Of a DNA stretch of 64,000 nt, positions 1-14,034 are shown in pieces. The position numbers were made by a program, and so were the translations under genes. Location of the stretch: the NCBI RefSeq assembly GCF_035582795.1, contig NC_134365.1, positions 128,069,577 to 128,133,576 on the forward strand. The letters are read 5' to 3'. Every line of letters starts with the position of its first letter. Within the stretch, counting starts at the first letter, position 1. This DNA comes from Mycteria americana. Taxonomy: Eukaryota > Chordata > Aves > Ciconiiformes > Ciconiidae. The notes under the pieces are model-generated. The model saw nothing but the letters and a program-made list of their open reading frames with translations. It did no database searches and was not told the DNA's origin.

Positions 1-3000
1 ATTGGAACAGGATATTGGTGTGAAGGGACCGTGAACCTTGAGAGAGATGCCATTAAAATCACTTGAAGACCATGTAGTATTATAGAACTATTTTCAAAAG
101 CTGTACGAGATTTAATTCAATGAAAAACAATATATATGTGTGGTATGCTTGTAGCATATGTATATATTTGGATTAAATATAAGCAGATGGAAGTCTGGTT
201 GTGGAAAGGGTAGCTCTTCTTAAAGTTGCATTGTAGAGCAAGGGGTGCGTCTGTGGGTGAGACTTCTCAGTGCTGCAGCCGTTCAGAGAGAGGCAGTCCT
301 TGCCCAGTTGAGTTTATACTGTAAATAGACAAGGATAGGAGGACAAAACTGAAGGAAGTAAATATTTAAGATTGCTCAGAGTCGTATGGGAGGCTTCAAA
401 AAAATCTGGCATTGCAATTAACTTGATTCCCACTTGTGTATCCTATCCATCAGACCAAGCTGCAAAATGGTCAAGAAACAGTCTCCAGGCCCCTAAGCAG
501 CTGGTGTTCTGCATTGCCAAGGGTGGGGCCTGTTGTGTCAGCTGAGACTTTTTTTGTTTTTGTTTTTTAAAATACAGCTTGCTGTCTGCCTGTTAATCTT
601 AGGTGACAATTTGTGTAGAAGTATGTGCAGGATCCACTTGTGTGTTTAGTTCTGTGTGCGCTGGTCCCCTGAAGCTGAGGGTGCTGATAGCGAGCTTGTG
701 GTGGACACAGACCTAGACGTTGTGCATGCTGGCTAAGCACAGAACAGAAAGGCGGTGGCTGCCCTCAAATCGCTTGCAGTCCAAGTACAAGACAAAAACC
801 AGCACGTCAATACAAGCAGATAAGTATGTCCTAAGGCACAGCTTTATCTGAAGAGTTGTGCTTTGGACGGGTTGGCTCCCTCTAAATAAGCTCCAGTTAG
901 CTGGGTGGTTGTGTATGAATGAATAAGACTTCCAGCAGCAGGGAAGCCTAATAGAAATTACATTCTCGAGTGACCTCAAATGCAACAGATATGCCATGTT
1001 TTATCAATCAATCGTGTTAACTCATCCCCTGATGCTGCTTTCATATTTTCTCATGTGAAGTGGGCCATCTTCATGAGCTGTAGTAATTCCCTACTGAAAA
1101 CTCCTCATGGCTTTAGGCATTATCAAAGCACTACGTTTCTTTCTGAGTGGTCCTTAAGTAATCAGGTCATTGCATCCTCTGTGCTAGGCCTGCTCAGACT
1201 GCTCACTCTTCAGCAGCACCTGGGGGCTTCAGTGCAACTGAAATCTCCAGGGCGAGATCACATAAACAAAGGGTGAAATTAAGGAAAGTTTCTGAGAGGT
1301 GCTTTTGATGAGTTGCTCGGCTGTCCTTTTTCTCGCAGTGAAGTACACCTTGCCAAAGAGCACAGACAAGCTAACGCCTTGGGTAGTTAAGTCTAGGCAA
1401 GCATTGGGGATGGTACAGGAGGTGCAATAGAACAATCAATGGCAGTTATTCTTCATGCCTGCAAGCTGCTGTATCCCTTTTATTGTTGGTCCACTGCAGA
1501 CATGCTAGCAGGCACACTGCAAATGCTAGCAGACATGGCACAGGCTTCCCGAACATCTAGAGTATATAAACGCAGTGTTTATAAAAACTTGCCGTTGAGA
1601 TTGCCATTCATACAGGTGAGGTTCTTGTCTGTGACAAGTATGAATGAGCTCATAACTTGGATTATCAAAAACATTGCTCCTAAAAACAATTTGGAAATGT
1701 TGATGTTGAAGTGTGTTTTACTGTAGTCTCCTCGTCTCTCAGACAGTTGAAACCAGTAGTTGTAAATGAATATTACTGAAACACCTTTTTTTTTTCCTCT
1801 CACTTTAGAGATATGAATGAGATGGGTATCGATTGGGTCAAATTTGTGGCTGATGAAGGTGCAGGGAACAAGACTTGGCATCCTGTTGTATCAGCATTCA
1901 GTTGAATAAGCCACTGGGTTGAAAATTCAGACTTCTTACATATTTGATATAAAATCTTAGGGAGGTTGCTTAGACTTACTTGCTCTTCCTTGCTTTTCCC
2001 TGTTGGAGATGCCTGTGTAAAAAGTCTCCTACTTAGATACTGCTGTGTACTGATTTACAGGAAGAATGGAGTTTGGAGATGGGCATGGACTTCAGCCCAC
2101 GCTGTCAGATGTCTTGATGCACTGTTGATAAACCACAATTGACTGCAGGCCAGAGGGTGTGTGAGGAGCACCATTTGCATGGATGTGCTGTAAAGACACA
2201 AATGATGAATCATGTATGAAAATATACTGATGTGTAAAAATATACTTAAATTTTTAGGTACTAATGCAATAGCCTTAACTCTTGAGCCCTGTACACTTTT
2301 CTGCTTCTGAAATGGCTGTGTTTGTTGGTTGTTGGTTTGGTTTTTTTTTTTTAATTTGCTATTTCGGGTTATGTTATATGTTAAAAATTATGGTGTGCTG
2401 GGGATCGTCCGTTTCGCAAGGCATTCACTTAAATTTTTTTAGCACAGTGAATGAACAGCTCAGCGTAGAGGACATGGCTGGCTGGCCAGCACTTCTCTGC
2501 CACTGTTTCTAACTATTGATTATATTTGAAGGGCACTGTTAAGGTAGTTCAAACTGAAAATTTATGCTGCAGTACCTTGAAAGTGGCTCCAAATTACAGG
2601 TTTTAACTTTAACGATTCTGATCTTTCCTGTAACTTGAAATAGCCGCTTAAGAGCTCTGCCAGAGTTTGAAACCATTTCAACTTGTCATTTGGCATATCT
2701 TTATATGAAGAGAGAAAGGATTTTTGTATTTCTTGAGAGACCCATGGAAATAAATTAAATTTCCCCAAGGTAATACATATGGGAAGCTCAGCTTTGCCAA
2801 TATCTTCGTTTGGTTTGCCTGAACATTCTTGACAAGATTTGGTTGTGCTTGAGGAAATAAATGGTGTCTTTGCCGTGTAGGTAGCGCACAGAAATATGGA
2901 AGGAGTAGTTATGTGGAGAGTAAAGCTCTGTCAAGTGCAACATCAGAATGATAAGAAATCCTTCCCCCACCCACCATTATCTCTAACTAGTGTTTCTTGG

Positions 3001-3559
3001 CAGCTGCAGGGATTTTTCCTGAGAGAAATGTCTAAAATTACATCCTCCTCTTTGGTTCTGTGAAGACGGAGGGAGAATGCGTTTAGCATGGGAGCACGTT
3101 AAGAGCCCGCTACCAGCATGCTGAAGTGAGTCTGTCAAAATACCTTGGTGCTGGACTACTCTTAAAATGAAACTTTCCTGCTAAAAGGCTTATTTGAGGA
3201 GAAAGTGTTGCTCATGGGTTTTTGCTTGTTTCCTAAACAGAAGTTACTGGACTGGCTGTGCTGCAGTTCCTCGGTTTGTCTGGCTGGCCTTCATCACCAA
3301 CTCCTGATTTTTTATTTTTAGTGCTATTTTTGTGCTTTCTTCTCTAGCACTTAGCAGTTGCTACCTTGCAAAAGCAGCTACTTCGTGTGCCTTCATATCC
3401 TTCTCAACAGCATCTCTTTTTTTGGTTACTTTTGGGAGTTGTGCTTTCCCTCCAGGGAACGTTAGACAACTGTGGCCTGGTTTTGCCCATCAGGGTGGAC
3501 GCCTCCTTCTCTCCCCAGCTGTCCTGGCTTCCTCCTACCCATCTCTGCTGCCTGACTCC

Positions 3560-4270
3560 TGGCATGTAAGACCTTGGGCAGGATCCCTCGCCTCGATCCC
3601 TGTTTATTCAGGCGCTAATGCGGTAGGGCCCAGGTCCGGGCCCTGGCCGGGCCTCCTGGGCATGTCAGCAGAGAGATTTCCAAAATGGCTTTCTTCCAAA
3701 CCGACTCTTGTTCCTGTTTTGCATGGCTGGAAACGTCCCCTCTTCTCTCACCCCGGCAATAGTTTTCATCTCTTTTCTACTCTCCTGCCTGTGTTTTGTA
3801 ACTTAGCTCTTGACTTTGAGGCGGGCTGCCCAGCTTTCTCGGCTGCCCCCGGGTGTGAGTAACATGGTGGCTTCGCGTGGGATCTCGCAGCGAGTCGCTG
3901 CAAGCCTCCGGGGAGAGGGAAGCCCGCTGGCGAGGCCAAATCGGGACACGGCTCACATAAATTCATCCAGGATGTCTTCCTTTACCCTCTCGTGCTATTT
4001 GGTGTGAAATAAGCCACGAGGGTGGGACCCATTTTATTGCTTTGGATGGTGCTATCTCTTCCAGCTGGCCTTCTGTGGGTCTTTACTGCCCTGGTTTCAG
4101 CTGTCAACGTTAGCTCAGTAGTCGGGAGAGCTGCCGTCCCCTCCCGGCAGCGTGCAGGGCAAATTACAGGCTGGGAGAGGGAAACACCCCCAGCCGTGCC
4201 GGAGCGCCGAGCCTCTGCCAGCCTGCGCAACTCGCGCTGCCGGCAGCCGGGCGTTTTTGGCAAAGGTTTT
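3560..4270. other. CpG-dense GC-rich block
   Basis: By eye this block of about 700 bases holds roughly 40 CpG dinucleotides at well over 50% GC, while the flanks are AT-leaning and CpG-poor. That is the look of a weak CpG island. A plus-strand frame with an ATG at 4046 begins with a hydrophobic stretch that resembles a signal peptide, but it has no convincing phase-1 splice donor that would join it to SRPX exon 2. It may be a promoter, an old GC-rich repeat or neither. Confidence 0.35.
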
Positions 4271-7200
4271 TGCCGTTTGAGCAGATACAGTTTGTATAAC
4301 CTCACGCTTTTTGCTTGCTCAATGAAACTGTGTTGTCATCCGAGAGCAGATGACATCAGTGGGGTTTGGGTTAGCTGCTCTGAGAGACCAAGTTTTGCTC
4401 AGGGCATAGAGCTCAAAAAGAAATGAGAATGCTCGAAATGATGCATGTTCTGGGTTGCTCTTGTGAGACACCCACAACCAAAACGTGCAAGATGCAGATC
4501 ATAAAGGTTCTTGATTGCATTCATTTGTTTGAAACTGGTGAGTAAACATCTGCATGTGTGTATGGACGTCTTTGATTTGTGTAGTCTTTGGATTGTGACA
4601 TGCAGCTGTGTCCTTCAGGGAGGCACAGAAGAAACTTCTGCAGCTTCGCAGGAAAATATATAACAATACATTTTATGCTACTGCTGCCTTTTGCTTCAGA
4701 TCTTGCAGTGGGTAAAAAATACACGTATGTGAGAATACTCCACATACGCAGTTTGGATGATTTAGAAGTTTGTGTTATAAGGAAAGTTTGTTTTGAAGAT
4801 TCTGAAATTACTGTGGTCGTGTTACAGAAGGAAACCCTTTTTTTCCAGTCATGTAAGATTTAAAATTTATCACACCTCTAAATAGACAGGTTTTCTTACA
4901 ATTTGAGCAGTGTGATTGAAGACATCGGATTTTATTCTTCCCTACTTCTCGCCCTCTTCTTCTTTTCAGGAAATGCCATTGCCATTTCGGGTACTGGATT
5001 TAGACGTGTTGTACATATATCCGCTAAGAATAGCATGGCAGTTTGAAAGTAGTCATATATTCAGGCTTCTCCAGCAGTGCCTTGTCATGCTGCATGGTTT
5101 ACCCAAAGCCTACACTTACCCAGTGTGGGCTGGCAACATGAGTCACTTAGCAAAGTCTGTCTCCTTTTAGGCTGTACCGTGAGAGTTTTAACCTGGTAGG
5201 GTCTGTGGTCTGTCCTGGTGTCCCTCAGAGGTCTTTCGTCAGGCTTCCTGACACTGACCAGCCAGATGGGGGGAGATGCTGCTTCCAACTCCTGCCTCAG
5301 AGTTAAATTATAAGCCTATGCCAATTACACTTTTCTTTATAGTTGTCAACTTTAGGACAATGCACTTAAAAATAATTACTTGATTTGAATCTGCCTGTCT
5401 TGAGTCCATCTGTTGTGGCTCTCTAGTTATACTGTGTCACTCGTAAGTAAAACAGGCCAAAATTAACATGCCTCCATCCAGCTATTCTTGAAGATTAAGA
5501 ACATGCTGGCTCACAGACATTCACTGTTCTAAGCTGCCCAGAGGCAGATACCAGAATCATTACGCCTGGCGCCGAGTTACAGTGGCAGTGAAATGTTTAA
5601 ATAAAAAAACCAACCCAACAGATAATAAAAAGGTTTTTCCCATACTTCACTTTTCTGGGAGAGGAATGGATGTGAGTGCCCCAGAAGGCTACTCGATGCT
5701 GAAAGGGGGATCTTTCTTATTACTGTAGTAAGGAAAAAAGGGCTGGCTTGCTGAAGGTGGTTTTTTGTGGAGGTATCTGACAGGTGGTTTGCTTCAACTT
5801 TGTACCACTGATTTCTTCTTGTGATGTTAAGGCAGCTGGTTAGCCTGTGTCTGCATCCCCTTTGTAAAATGGTTCGTCCGGAGAGCTTTGACTGAAAACA
5901 TTCATATAAGGAGCAAGTACTATTATTGCTATTGCATGTACAGTGCATTGTATTAAGGAAAACTGTGTGGGTGTGTTCGGTTATGGAACTGCTACAGGTT
6001 GCTCTTGGGTCTCTTCAAAGCTGAAAAGGGATGCCCTGTGCCTGGTTGTGGTCCTGGGCATACTGTGTGCTCTTCTGGCTAGTCTTTCCATTGCCCTCGT
6101 TACTGCTTCAGTTACAGCTTCTGGCCGTGCTTCCATTTCAGTAGGCATCAGGAACCACATTTTGAGTTTCTCATTGGTACTTGGCATTTATCGTAACGAG
6201 ATAGGAAATACATGTCTGGGAGAAATGGGAGATAACCGTAACTGTAAACTTGCTTTGACTTTGAGTGTAAGGAAATTTCCAGTCAAATGCATCAAATCCT
6301 GAGTAGTCCTGTAATAAGGGCAGGCGACTTTTGTATAAATGCCAGCAGTGCTGTTGGTATCACTGATACCTTTTTGTCCTTTCCACCAGCACACTAGAAG
6401 CTTGCAGTGGTTAACTGGCTGATAACTCATCATCTTTTCGGAAAATACGAACACTGGAATTGTTTTCTGGCTCTGTTTTTAAGAGAAGTGCTTCCGATTG
6501 GGGATTCTGTGCCTCTTTCCAACTGAATGTCAAAACCAAGAATATTACACTGTATCTTTAGATGGCTCCCGGGCATTTCAGACCTCCTAGATACCAGTAA
6601 CAGCACAGGATGGGCGCTGCAGCCCTGGAAGTTCTCTTGTTTTATTCTTATCCAAAATCATCCTTTTGCAATATTTTTGTCTGCCAGTTCGTAGGGTAAT
6701 CTTTAATATGTGGCATACTTATAAAATGACTCAGACATTTTAGCTATAACATTATAAAACATATATACGTTAAAAAACATATATTGTGCGTACAATAAAA
6801 GACAACTAGTAACTCATCAGAAAGATAATGATTGATTTATAGCTGATTTCCCTGTTGGAAGAGTAAACCGGTTTGCCAAAACAGATCAGTACAAAGGAAT
6901 TGAAAATAAGTCCTCCATTTGAGTTATAAAATATTTCCAAATTTGTAAGCCACTCACAATGAAAATGGGATTAGGTTTATTTGCAGTGGGTGAATGTCAT
7001 CTCTAAAGCACAACCCTGGTCTCTCTTTACTCTTCAGCCTTTAACAAAGCTATTCTTTATTGCACAAAGACAATGAGAAGGCGGGGTGGGGAACAGAAAA
7101 AAATCATATTGTAGTACGTGACACATGAGAATAAATTCATGTATTATTAATGGTTTTTGTGGTGTAGAGCCTTATGGTTCTCAGGGTTCCAGTTCACAGG

Positions 7201-10200
7201 AGGCTGTGCCCTCCAAAATGTTCTCGGTCTTTCTTGGATGAAGACACTGTGGTAAGTGGGACTGACAAATGGCAACAGAAGTGCACAAAAGGAAGACATA
7301 AGTAAGACCTCGTGGCTGCATAGATTAGTTTATTGCACAATTTAAATAAACTTCAACTGGAAAGCCCCACACGCTAGTACTGTTCAACAAACTGCAGGCT
7401 CTTCTGCTCATCGCCCTCCTCCTAAGCCCTTGTGAGAGCCAATGCAGCAATTTATGTTTTGGATTATATTTGCTCAAACAGTTCTTTGAAAACCGTCCTA
7501 TTTAATTCTTAGTCACTTCTAGTTTCCACTGTGGAAGGAGCTGTGAGGAATCCCTGCCATCGCAGTGAGACACTCTGTGTGTGTGTGAGCAGGGGAGGAG
7601 GAAGGCTTGGCAGGCTGTACGATACACAGGAGCTTACCAGTTCATACAGGGTTGCATCTCTTTTGGGCTTTTAGTTGTCAGCCACCTGCAATGAGGGTGC
7701 TCCAGCCTCATAACAAGCTCCTGAAAATTTTTGAAGGCTGGAGCGTGATTTACGTTGGGGAGCTGGCTCATGGACTGGTCCTGCTATAACAGCTTCTCGC
7801 CAAGGCAGCGGGTTGTTGAGGGATGGTTGAAACGACCTGCAATATAGCTGCTTTTTCCCGGAAAACAATTTCTGTTCTCAGAGTGGGCTGGATGAGGGAG
7901 TTGGAACCAGGGAGCTTATTGTCAGATCTTACTGGAGGTTGCCCTTGGCCTGATTTCTTACTGGCAAATGTTGATTTGTCTCAGGCTGCTGTTGAACTGG
8001 TGCCTTTGCAAATAAGAGATGCTGAAGAGCCTGTCCGCTGCAGAAGGGCAGAGCGGTGAGAGGCAAATGGCTGGATGAGCTGCTGTGTGCAGCTTGTGTA
8101 ACCCCTTGCCTTCTGCTCGGAGTTTGTGCTAAATGTAACATCCCATTTTCTCTGATGTAAAAAGGCCGGTACAGGACTATATATGAACAGTGGGGGAGTA
8201 ATGCTGATTGTCTTTTGCACGCAAGACACACCACACTGTGGAACTGATTGTACAGTATGTATCCAATTTTGCATCTCGTAGTAAAATTTCATAGGAAAGA
8301 AAGGAAAATTTAAATCATGAAAAGAAATCAACAAAAGTCAAAAGCACGTTTGTAGATAGGCAAGTGGATGGACCCGTTGGTTACTATTTGGTCTGTCTGC
8401 AGTGGAAATCCATGGGAAATCTTTCACCATTTTTAGTAACATGGGGTCAGATTTGCAAATGGAAGGCCAGAGCACTAAATCAAGGGACCTGGGCACTTGA
8501 TTTTATTTTCTTGTCTGGGTGGTCCAAATTGTTAAGGCTTTTTCCAGAAGCTATGCAGGTTCCTGAGCTGAAAATATTTTTAGGGGTTTTTTTGTGAAAC
8601 ATCATGTTTGGTTGAGAGGCGTAGAAAACTGTGGAGTCAATATTTTTCAATTATTTAAAAAAAAAAAAGGAGGAGAAGCTTTCAAATTTCTCGTTTCTAC
8701 ATACAAGACTTCAGGGTTAGGGCTGTCTTGGCACTGTGAGGGCTGGCAGCGGGATAGGGACCTCCAGCAGCCCCGTCCCACTGTGCCCAGAGGCAGCGAG
8801 CAGAGCTGGGATGGGGACCGACTCCTGCTGCAGGGACAGGGTGGCTCCGAGGCCAAGCCAGGGGCCCCGATGGGCAAGGGGCTGGCAGGGTTGGAGCTGG
8901 AGTGAGTGTTACGGGGAGTGATGTGTCTCACGTGTTTGACCTCCAGCTGGATTTTGGGTTAAATTCCACATTATTTGCACTGTATTAATTCTTCGTAACA
9001 ATTTAGGAAATGGTTTCATTTTTCTGTGGGAATTATTACTGGCTTAGTACTTTTTGTGTGGATTATTATTTCTTTTTTTTCCCCCCCAGTGTGTTTGACA
9101 TGCTCCCTTTTTACATCCATATCTTCAGTCTGTATGACAAACTTGCAGGTTGTCAGTCGGCTTTTGATGGCAAGCCCTGAAATCTCACAAGTCAGTTTTT
9201 CAGACTTTGATGCTTCTGGGAGGAGGAAGCAGAAGTACGATGGCATACCTATCCTGTCTTTAAGAGACAAAACAACGGCTCTTTGCTGTATGTCCCCAGT
9301 TGCTTTGAATAGCATATTTTGACACTCAGAAGAAACTTGGTGTGACAAGAATGCAAATGAACCCATAAATCTGTTATTTAAAAATGTCTGTTCTGCTATG
9401 AGTTTGGCTTGTTCTTTCTGAGAGCATCTAGTTACTGTCTTCAGGATGCTTATGAAACTTGAGCAACTTTTTGGTACTGAACTGCCTTTGTCGACAACTA
9501 AAATTCATAGAAATGGCTATTAAAGGATTATATCCTAATGCTGTTAAGTGAACCCTGACCTCAGTAATTTGAAGCTGTCTGCCAGCTTGCTAGCTGGAGC
9601 TGGTCATTCCTGCCAGATGTTGTTCATCAGTGCTAGGCATCAGCCTCCCCTTAACGAAAGGGACCCAGAGCACGGCCATCCTGAGCTAAGGTAGCGACTT
9701 CGTATTTTCCTGCTTAACCCCGATGCTTCCCAGAACACTCAGTCCTGATGTCAGGAGGCTGGGGCTGGACTGGCCGCTGTCGATGGCGTGGCAGCTGCAG
9801 GAGGTGGTTCCAGGAGCTGCAGGAGATGGGGCATCATCCTTCTTGCTGGGGGCCATGGTGCTGACCGCAGCCTCTCAGTATCTGCTCTTGGCCTTGCAGG
9901 ATGGGAGAGATGGGGAGAAGGAAAAGGGGTGCTACTGGATATTTGGTAACGGTGTGATGCGGGAGGAGGAGAGAGGTAGGCACGTATGGTCACCGATGCC
10001 CTGCGCTAGCTGGGGATGCGATTCTGGTTTCTGCTTCCCTGGGTCGCTTGCTGCCTGGCTGAGCGGCGCGGGGGGCTCTGCTGGAGCTGGGACCGGGTTA
10101 CCAAGGGAGAGGGAGAAGCCCTCAGCATTTACTGCAAGGACTAGGAAAAATCATGTTTCCATTCTGTCTTCAAGCTCATACCTTTTGAAAAACCTACAGG

Positions 10201-11777
10201 TTGGCCACGTACACATTCCTCTTCTCTTCAAAAAGGTTTCTTTTAGTGTCCCACTTTAGGTGCTCCAGTCACCTCTGCTGTTTCTGGTGGTGACAGTGGA
10301 GTTTCACCCCCCTTTTCCCTCTCCTGAAGGAGCAGGGTGTACTTCTGGAAACACAGCTTTGGTGTGTTGGGGTCAGTAATTTTAAGTTATTATATTGGTA
10401 TTGCTAGGTTTGTCTTTCCCTTAAACTAGTTTAGGGTTCCAAAGCTTGACAAAATTTAATTTTATGTTGATTTATTTATTTTCTAGTTTGGGGCATTTGA
10501 AGTTTCTGAGCATTGTCTTTGGCAGTATGGCTATGTGTGTGTATATATATTTTTTAATATAAAGCTAGTGCTTCTTACAAATCCTGTACTTTCAGCAGAT
10601 ATAATTTAAAAGAATCACCAAAAGATCAAAGTCTATTGTATCAAAAGCCATCAATACAGTATATTTTTTTGTAATACTCTTGTGACTTTTGTGACACGCA
10701 TGTATCATTGGTGAAACTGGGGCATCTAAGCCAAGGTCCTTACAAATGACCTTGGTAACCACTCTTTCAGAAGGAAACTTGTTTACTCTCTTGTTTTCAA
10801 TGGAAGTGAGAACTTGGAGAATACCCTTCCGATTGGGAGTTGCCACTGACATGAATATTAATGAAAAATGAGCAAGGGTTTGGAGGAAGTATCTCAAATG
10901 TTCCTTTAAAATCTAATCAGCATTATTTTATGCTGGCTGTAGCAAAGAACTTTTGAATCTGCTTTAGGATATGATTAACATTTATTATTTTAAACAAAAT
11001 GAGCAAGCTGGTTCTCATCAGTTGGTTTATACAACTTCTGTGCTTTTGGTTGTGAACTCCATATTAAATACGGTGTGCTTTGAGGCTGTTTTTAATACTA
11101 GTCTTCAGAAATAAATTAAATTCCTACCTCCTGAGTCTTGACAGCAGTTGTTTGCTTTTTCCTTGAATTGATTAGTTTGCTATTAAATTTTAAGTTCCTC
11201 TGCACATCTTTTTTTTTTTTTTTAAGTTCCACCTGTTTTTCTGTCGTCTTTGCTCAGTTTTTGACCTGCTGACTGCCCTACACAGCTCTGAGTTGTTCCT
11301 TCAGCTCTTCCTCCCTAGTGTAATGCCTGCTTTTCCTCCTTCATGCTACCCTTACAAAGCACTAGTAAAGCATGAATAGTCCTGGAGTCCTTAGAAGTCT
11401 CTATTTTTCTTCCAAGAAGGGCATCTAGTATTAATACCAACAGCCCTTAATGCTTTTGTCTGTTTGCAGGTGTCATGGATAAAATAACAAATTTTCTAGA
11501 GCAGGGACTTTGTAAACCAATGTTTATGCATCTAGTTTCTCTAAAAGGAAGCTGCTTACATGAAGTGAGACGTGAAGTATGCTGTGACAGACTTCTCCTG
11601 GACTGCAGTCATATTTATTCACAAGAAGATAATTAGTGAGAAAATGCAAGCTGACAAGTTGAAGCTAACCTGGGGAGAAGTCCTGCTTGAGCCCGTTGAG
11701 GATAATGAGCCACAACAGAAGATACATATTTTTTTTTAGGTGGTGACTTAAGCAGAGAAGGTAGGGGAAAAGTTGCA

Positions 11778-11807
11778 CAGGGGAGAAGTCCTCAGGGGAG
11801 AAGTCCT
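11778..11807. repeat. 15-bp tandem duplication
   Basis: Two perfect head-to-tail copies of a 15-base unit (CAGGGGAGAAGTCCT) lie at 11778-11792 and 11793-11807. A diverged partial copy of the core (GGGGAGAAGTCCT) lies about 100 bases upstream near 11672. This is probably replication slippage in intronic DNA. Confidence 0.7.
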
Positions 11808-13964
11808 CAAGGGAGCTTGCTGCCAGCGTAGGGTTTACAGTACTTCTGTGTCGCTTCTGACACTGTGTGACTCCGCTTACTAAAGAGCAAGAGGAGATCA
11901 CAGTCAGTAACTTTACATTTTTCCACTCCCCTTCTGTTTTCTAGGAACTTGTTGGAGAGTTTCCTACGGATTACAGGCAGCTCCTGATGCTGGTTTTCAA
12001 GTGTTGGTGTCTGATACTTAAAGCTGAGATTTTTTTCCTAGGGAGCCTTTCTTTTAGTGTCCTCATAAAATCTGAAAAATATTTTTTAAATGGCAGAGCT
12101 TCAGAAATAACACGTGACTCAAGGATAAAGAGAAGAGAGGAAAGCACTGTATCTGGTGCTGTAGTACTAAAAGTTAGATACCGAGATGTGCCAGTTTCCA
12201 CTGTCAGCATTAAAAAAAAAAGATTTCTTCCATCTGTCACCAATTCAGAGTAGATCAGGATTAGTTTTCAGTCTCTTCCTTTGGAAAGTTATCCCAAAGT
12301 CCACTGGAACTTGTCAGTAAGGAGACTTTCAGCTTAAGTGTTCTAAATTAAATGCTTAAATGTTCTTAATTAACCAGTTACTAGTATTTCTACCTCTTTT
12401 TAGTTATCAATAGTAATATCTCTTTTCAGTCCCTTATTGGCCTTCTATAGGTGGCCTCCTGGTTTTCTGCCTTTTCAATCTGTTCCTGAAATGTAGGCCT
12501 ACATTAAAGACCCTATAATATCTTAATATAAGGGACAAAAGGCATATTGAGGTATGTTCACAGGAATTAGTTCTCTGGATCTTAAAATATAACAATCTTA
12601 TCTATATGTAGTAGCATTTGTTTGCCTCCTCAGAGTCCCAGTTTGCTTTTCCACCTGGCAGCCTTCTAGTGCATCTAATGGCACACCTGCCTGCAGTGTA
12701 CCCTGTCCTCCCATCCTTTCCCCATTGAAGAAGCCGCTGAAGCATCTTGTTTGTGTAGGGCTTTATGTGTAATTCAGGCTTGATTTGTTATAAACTCAGT
12801 TTTATAAATTTCATGAGAAAAGTCTAAAAAAAAACAAACAAAAAAAAAACCAAAACCAAAACCCAACTGCTTCTGCTTAGCATAGAAGGTAGCAATGGCC
12901 TGTGAGAGCCCTTTGTGCCAGAAGAGTTCATGCCACAGGTGGGGGCTGGTCCTCAGGATCTGCTGTCCTGATGGAGGTGTGCCCTGCCATCAGGGGTGGA
13001 AACCACTGCGACATCAAAGCGTGTTCACCTGAATAGGGTTTCATCCCAATGCCTGAGGTAGTCTTTTACCCTTTCAGGTAGCCTGGAGGCAGACTAGTCA
13101 GTACGGCTGTTGCGTGAGGGTGGCTGTTGACTTCACCGGTACGCAGCTTATCCGGTTTCCTGGAGGGCTCCAGCCATCCCAGCTCTTGGGAAACTCTGAT
13201 GAGACCAGGTATGCACAGCTGAACGATGCTGGCAACAGACCTGTGTTGCTTTCTTTCAGTGAGGTGAAAGCTCTCAAGGTCCCTGCCAGCCCATCATTTC
13301 CTCCTGACTCCAAATTCACACATCAGTTAGATTTTTAGGATGTGTAAGCAAGATCCATCAGCAAAGCAGCTTTGAAAATAGAGTGCCTCCGGGCAGTGGT
13401 CATGCATGTCCTAGGGGGGTCATGCAGTCTCCAAAGTCCTGGCAGAAGAGGAGGGGTTGCTAGCAGGGTGCAGGGGGGAAATTCTCAGCTCAAGCTGCTA
13501 AACCATCCTGGAGAAAAGAGGCAAACATACGTGAGCAGTAGAAGTGCTGTGAGAAGCCAGCCTAGAAAACAGAGGGCAGGTGGAGACATGCTGCACGGTT
13601 ATAAAATAGCTGGAGTTTCCTTAATTGCCCAGAACTTCATGCTTAGGTAGATTAGGCTATTGTAGTGCCTTTAAGCAGTGACAAAGCTGTGAATAATTGA
13701 GATGAGCTGGTGTCTGCCAGGATGGGACAGAGTCCGGGTTTAGCTGTAGACAAGTATTGCTGGTGGACGATGCTGTGTGAGAGCAGCAAAGAAACCAGTA
13801 ACGTTTGCAGATGCCCAGACCACGGGCAACGCATGGACAGCCTTTGCAGAGCCTCTTGTAGTTTGTCAGGCAGAGAGTGCAAATTCTTCTATATCAAGAG
13901 CTGTCTGTATTTTCCATGCACAATGCCATAGCTGCTGTAAATTATGAACGCTTTGCTTTCCTGA

Positions 13965-14034
13965 TATGCTTAACCTCTATATACTTATATGCTCTATATG
14001 CTTATATGCTAACCTCTATATGCTTAACCTATGG
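13965..14034. repeat. Low-complexity TATGCTTA / AACCTCTATA tandem block
   Basis: About 70 bases are built from imperfect copies of short words (TATGCTTA, CTATATGC, TAACCTCTATA). The pattern suggests a decayed minisatellite. It has no coding potential and lies in presumed SRPX intron 1. Confidence 0.55.

Noticed and set aside
3332..3862. 176-codon plus-strand frame
   Set aside because: No domain, overlaps other frames, and lies at the edge of GC-rich DNA where chance frames are expected.
4046..4426. Signal-peptide-like frame as SRPX exon 1
   Set aside because: The hydrophobic start is attractive, but no donor in the right phase with a reasonable consensus was found and the distance to exon 2 would be almost 20 kb. 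Kept only as a low-interest finding.
9723..10259. 178-codon plus-strand frame with a hydrophobic stretch
   Set aside because: Considered as SRPX exon 1 because of the hydrophobic run, but no phase-1 donor follows and the composition does not resemble a secretory first exon.
13098..13338. Overlapping open frames of about 74 codons on both strands
   Set aside because: No domain and no splice context; open frames on both strands at once suggest base composition rather than coding.
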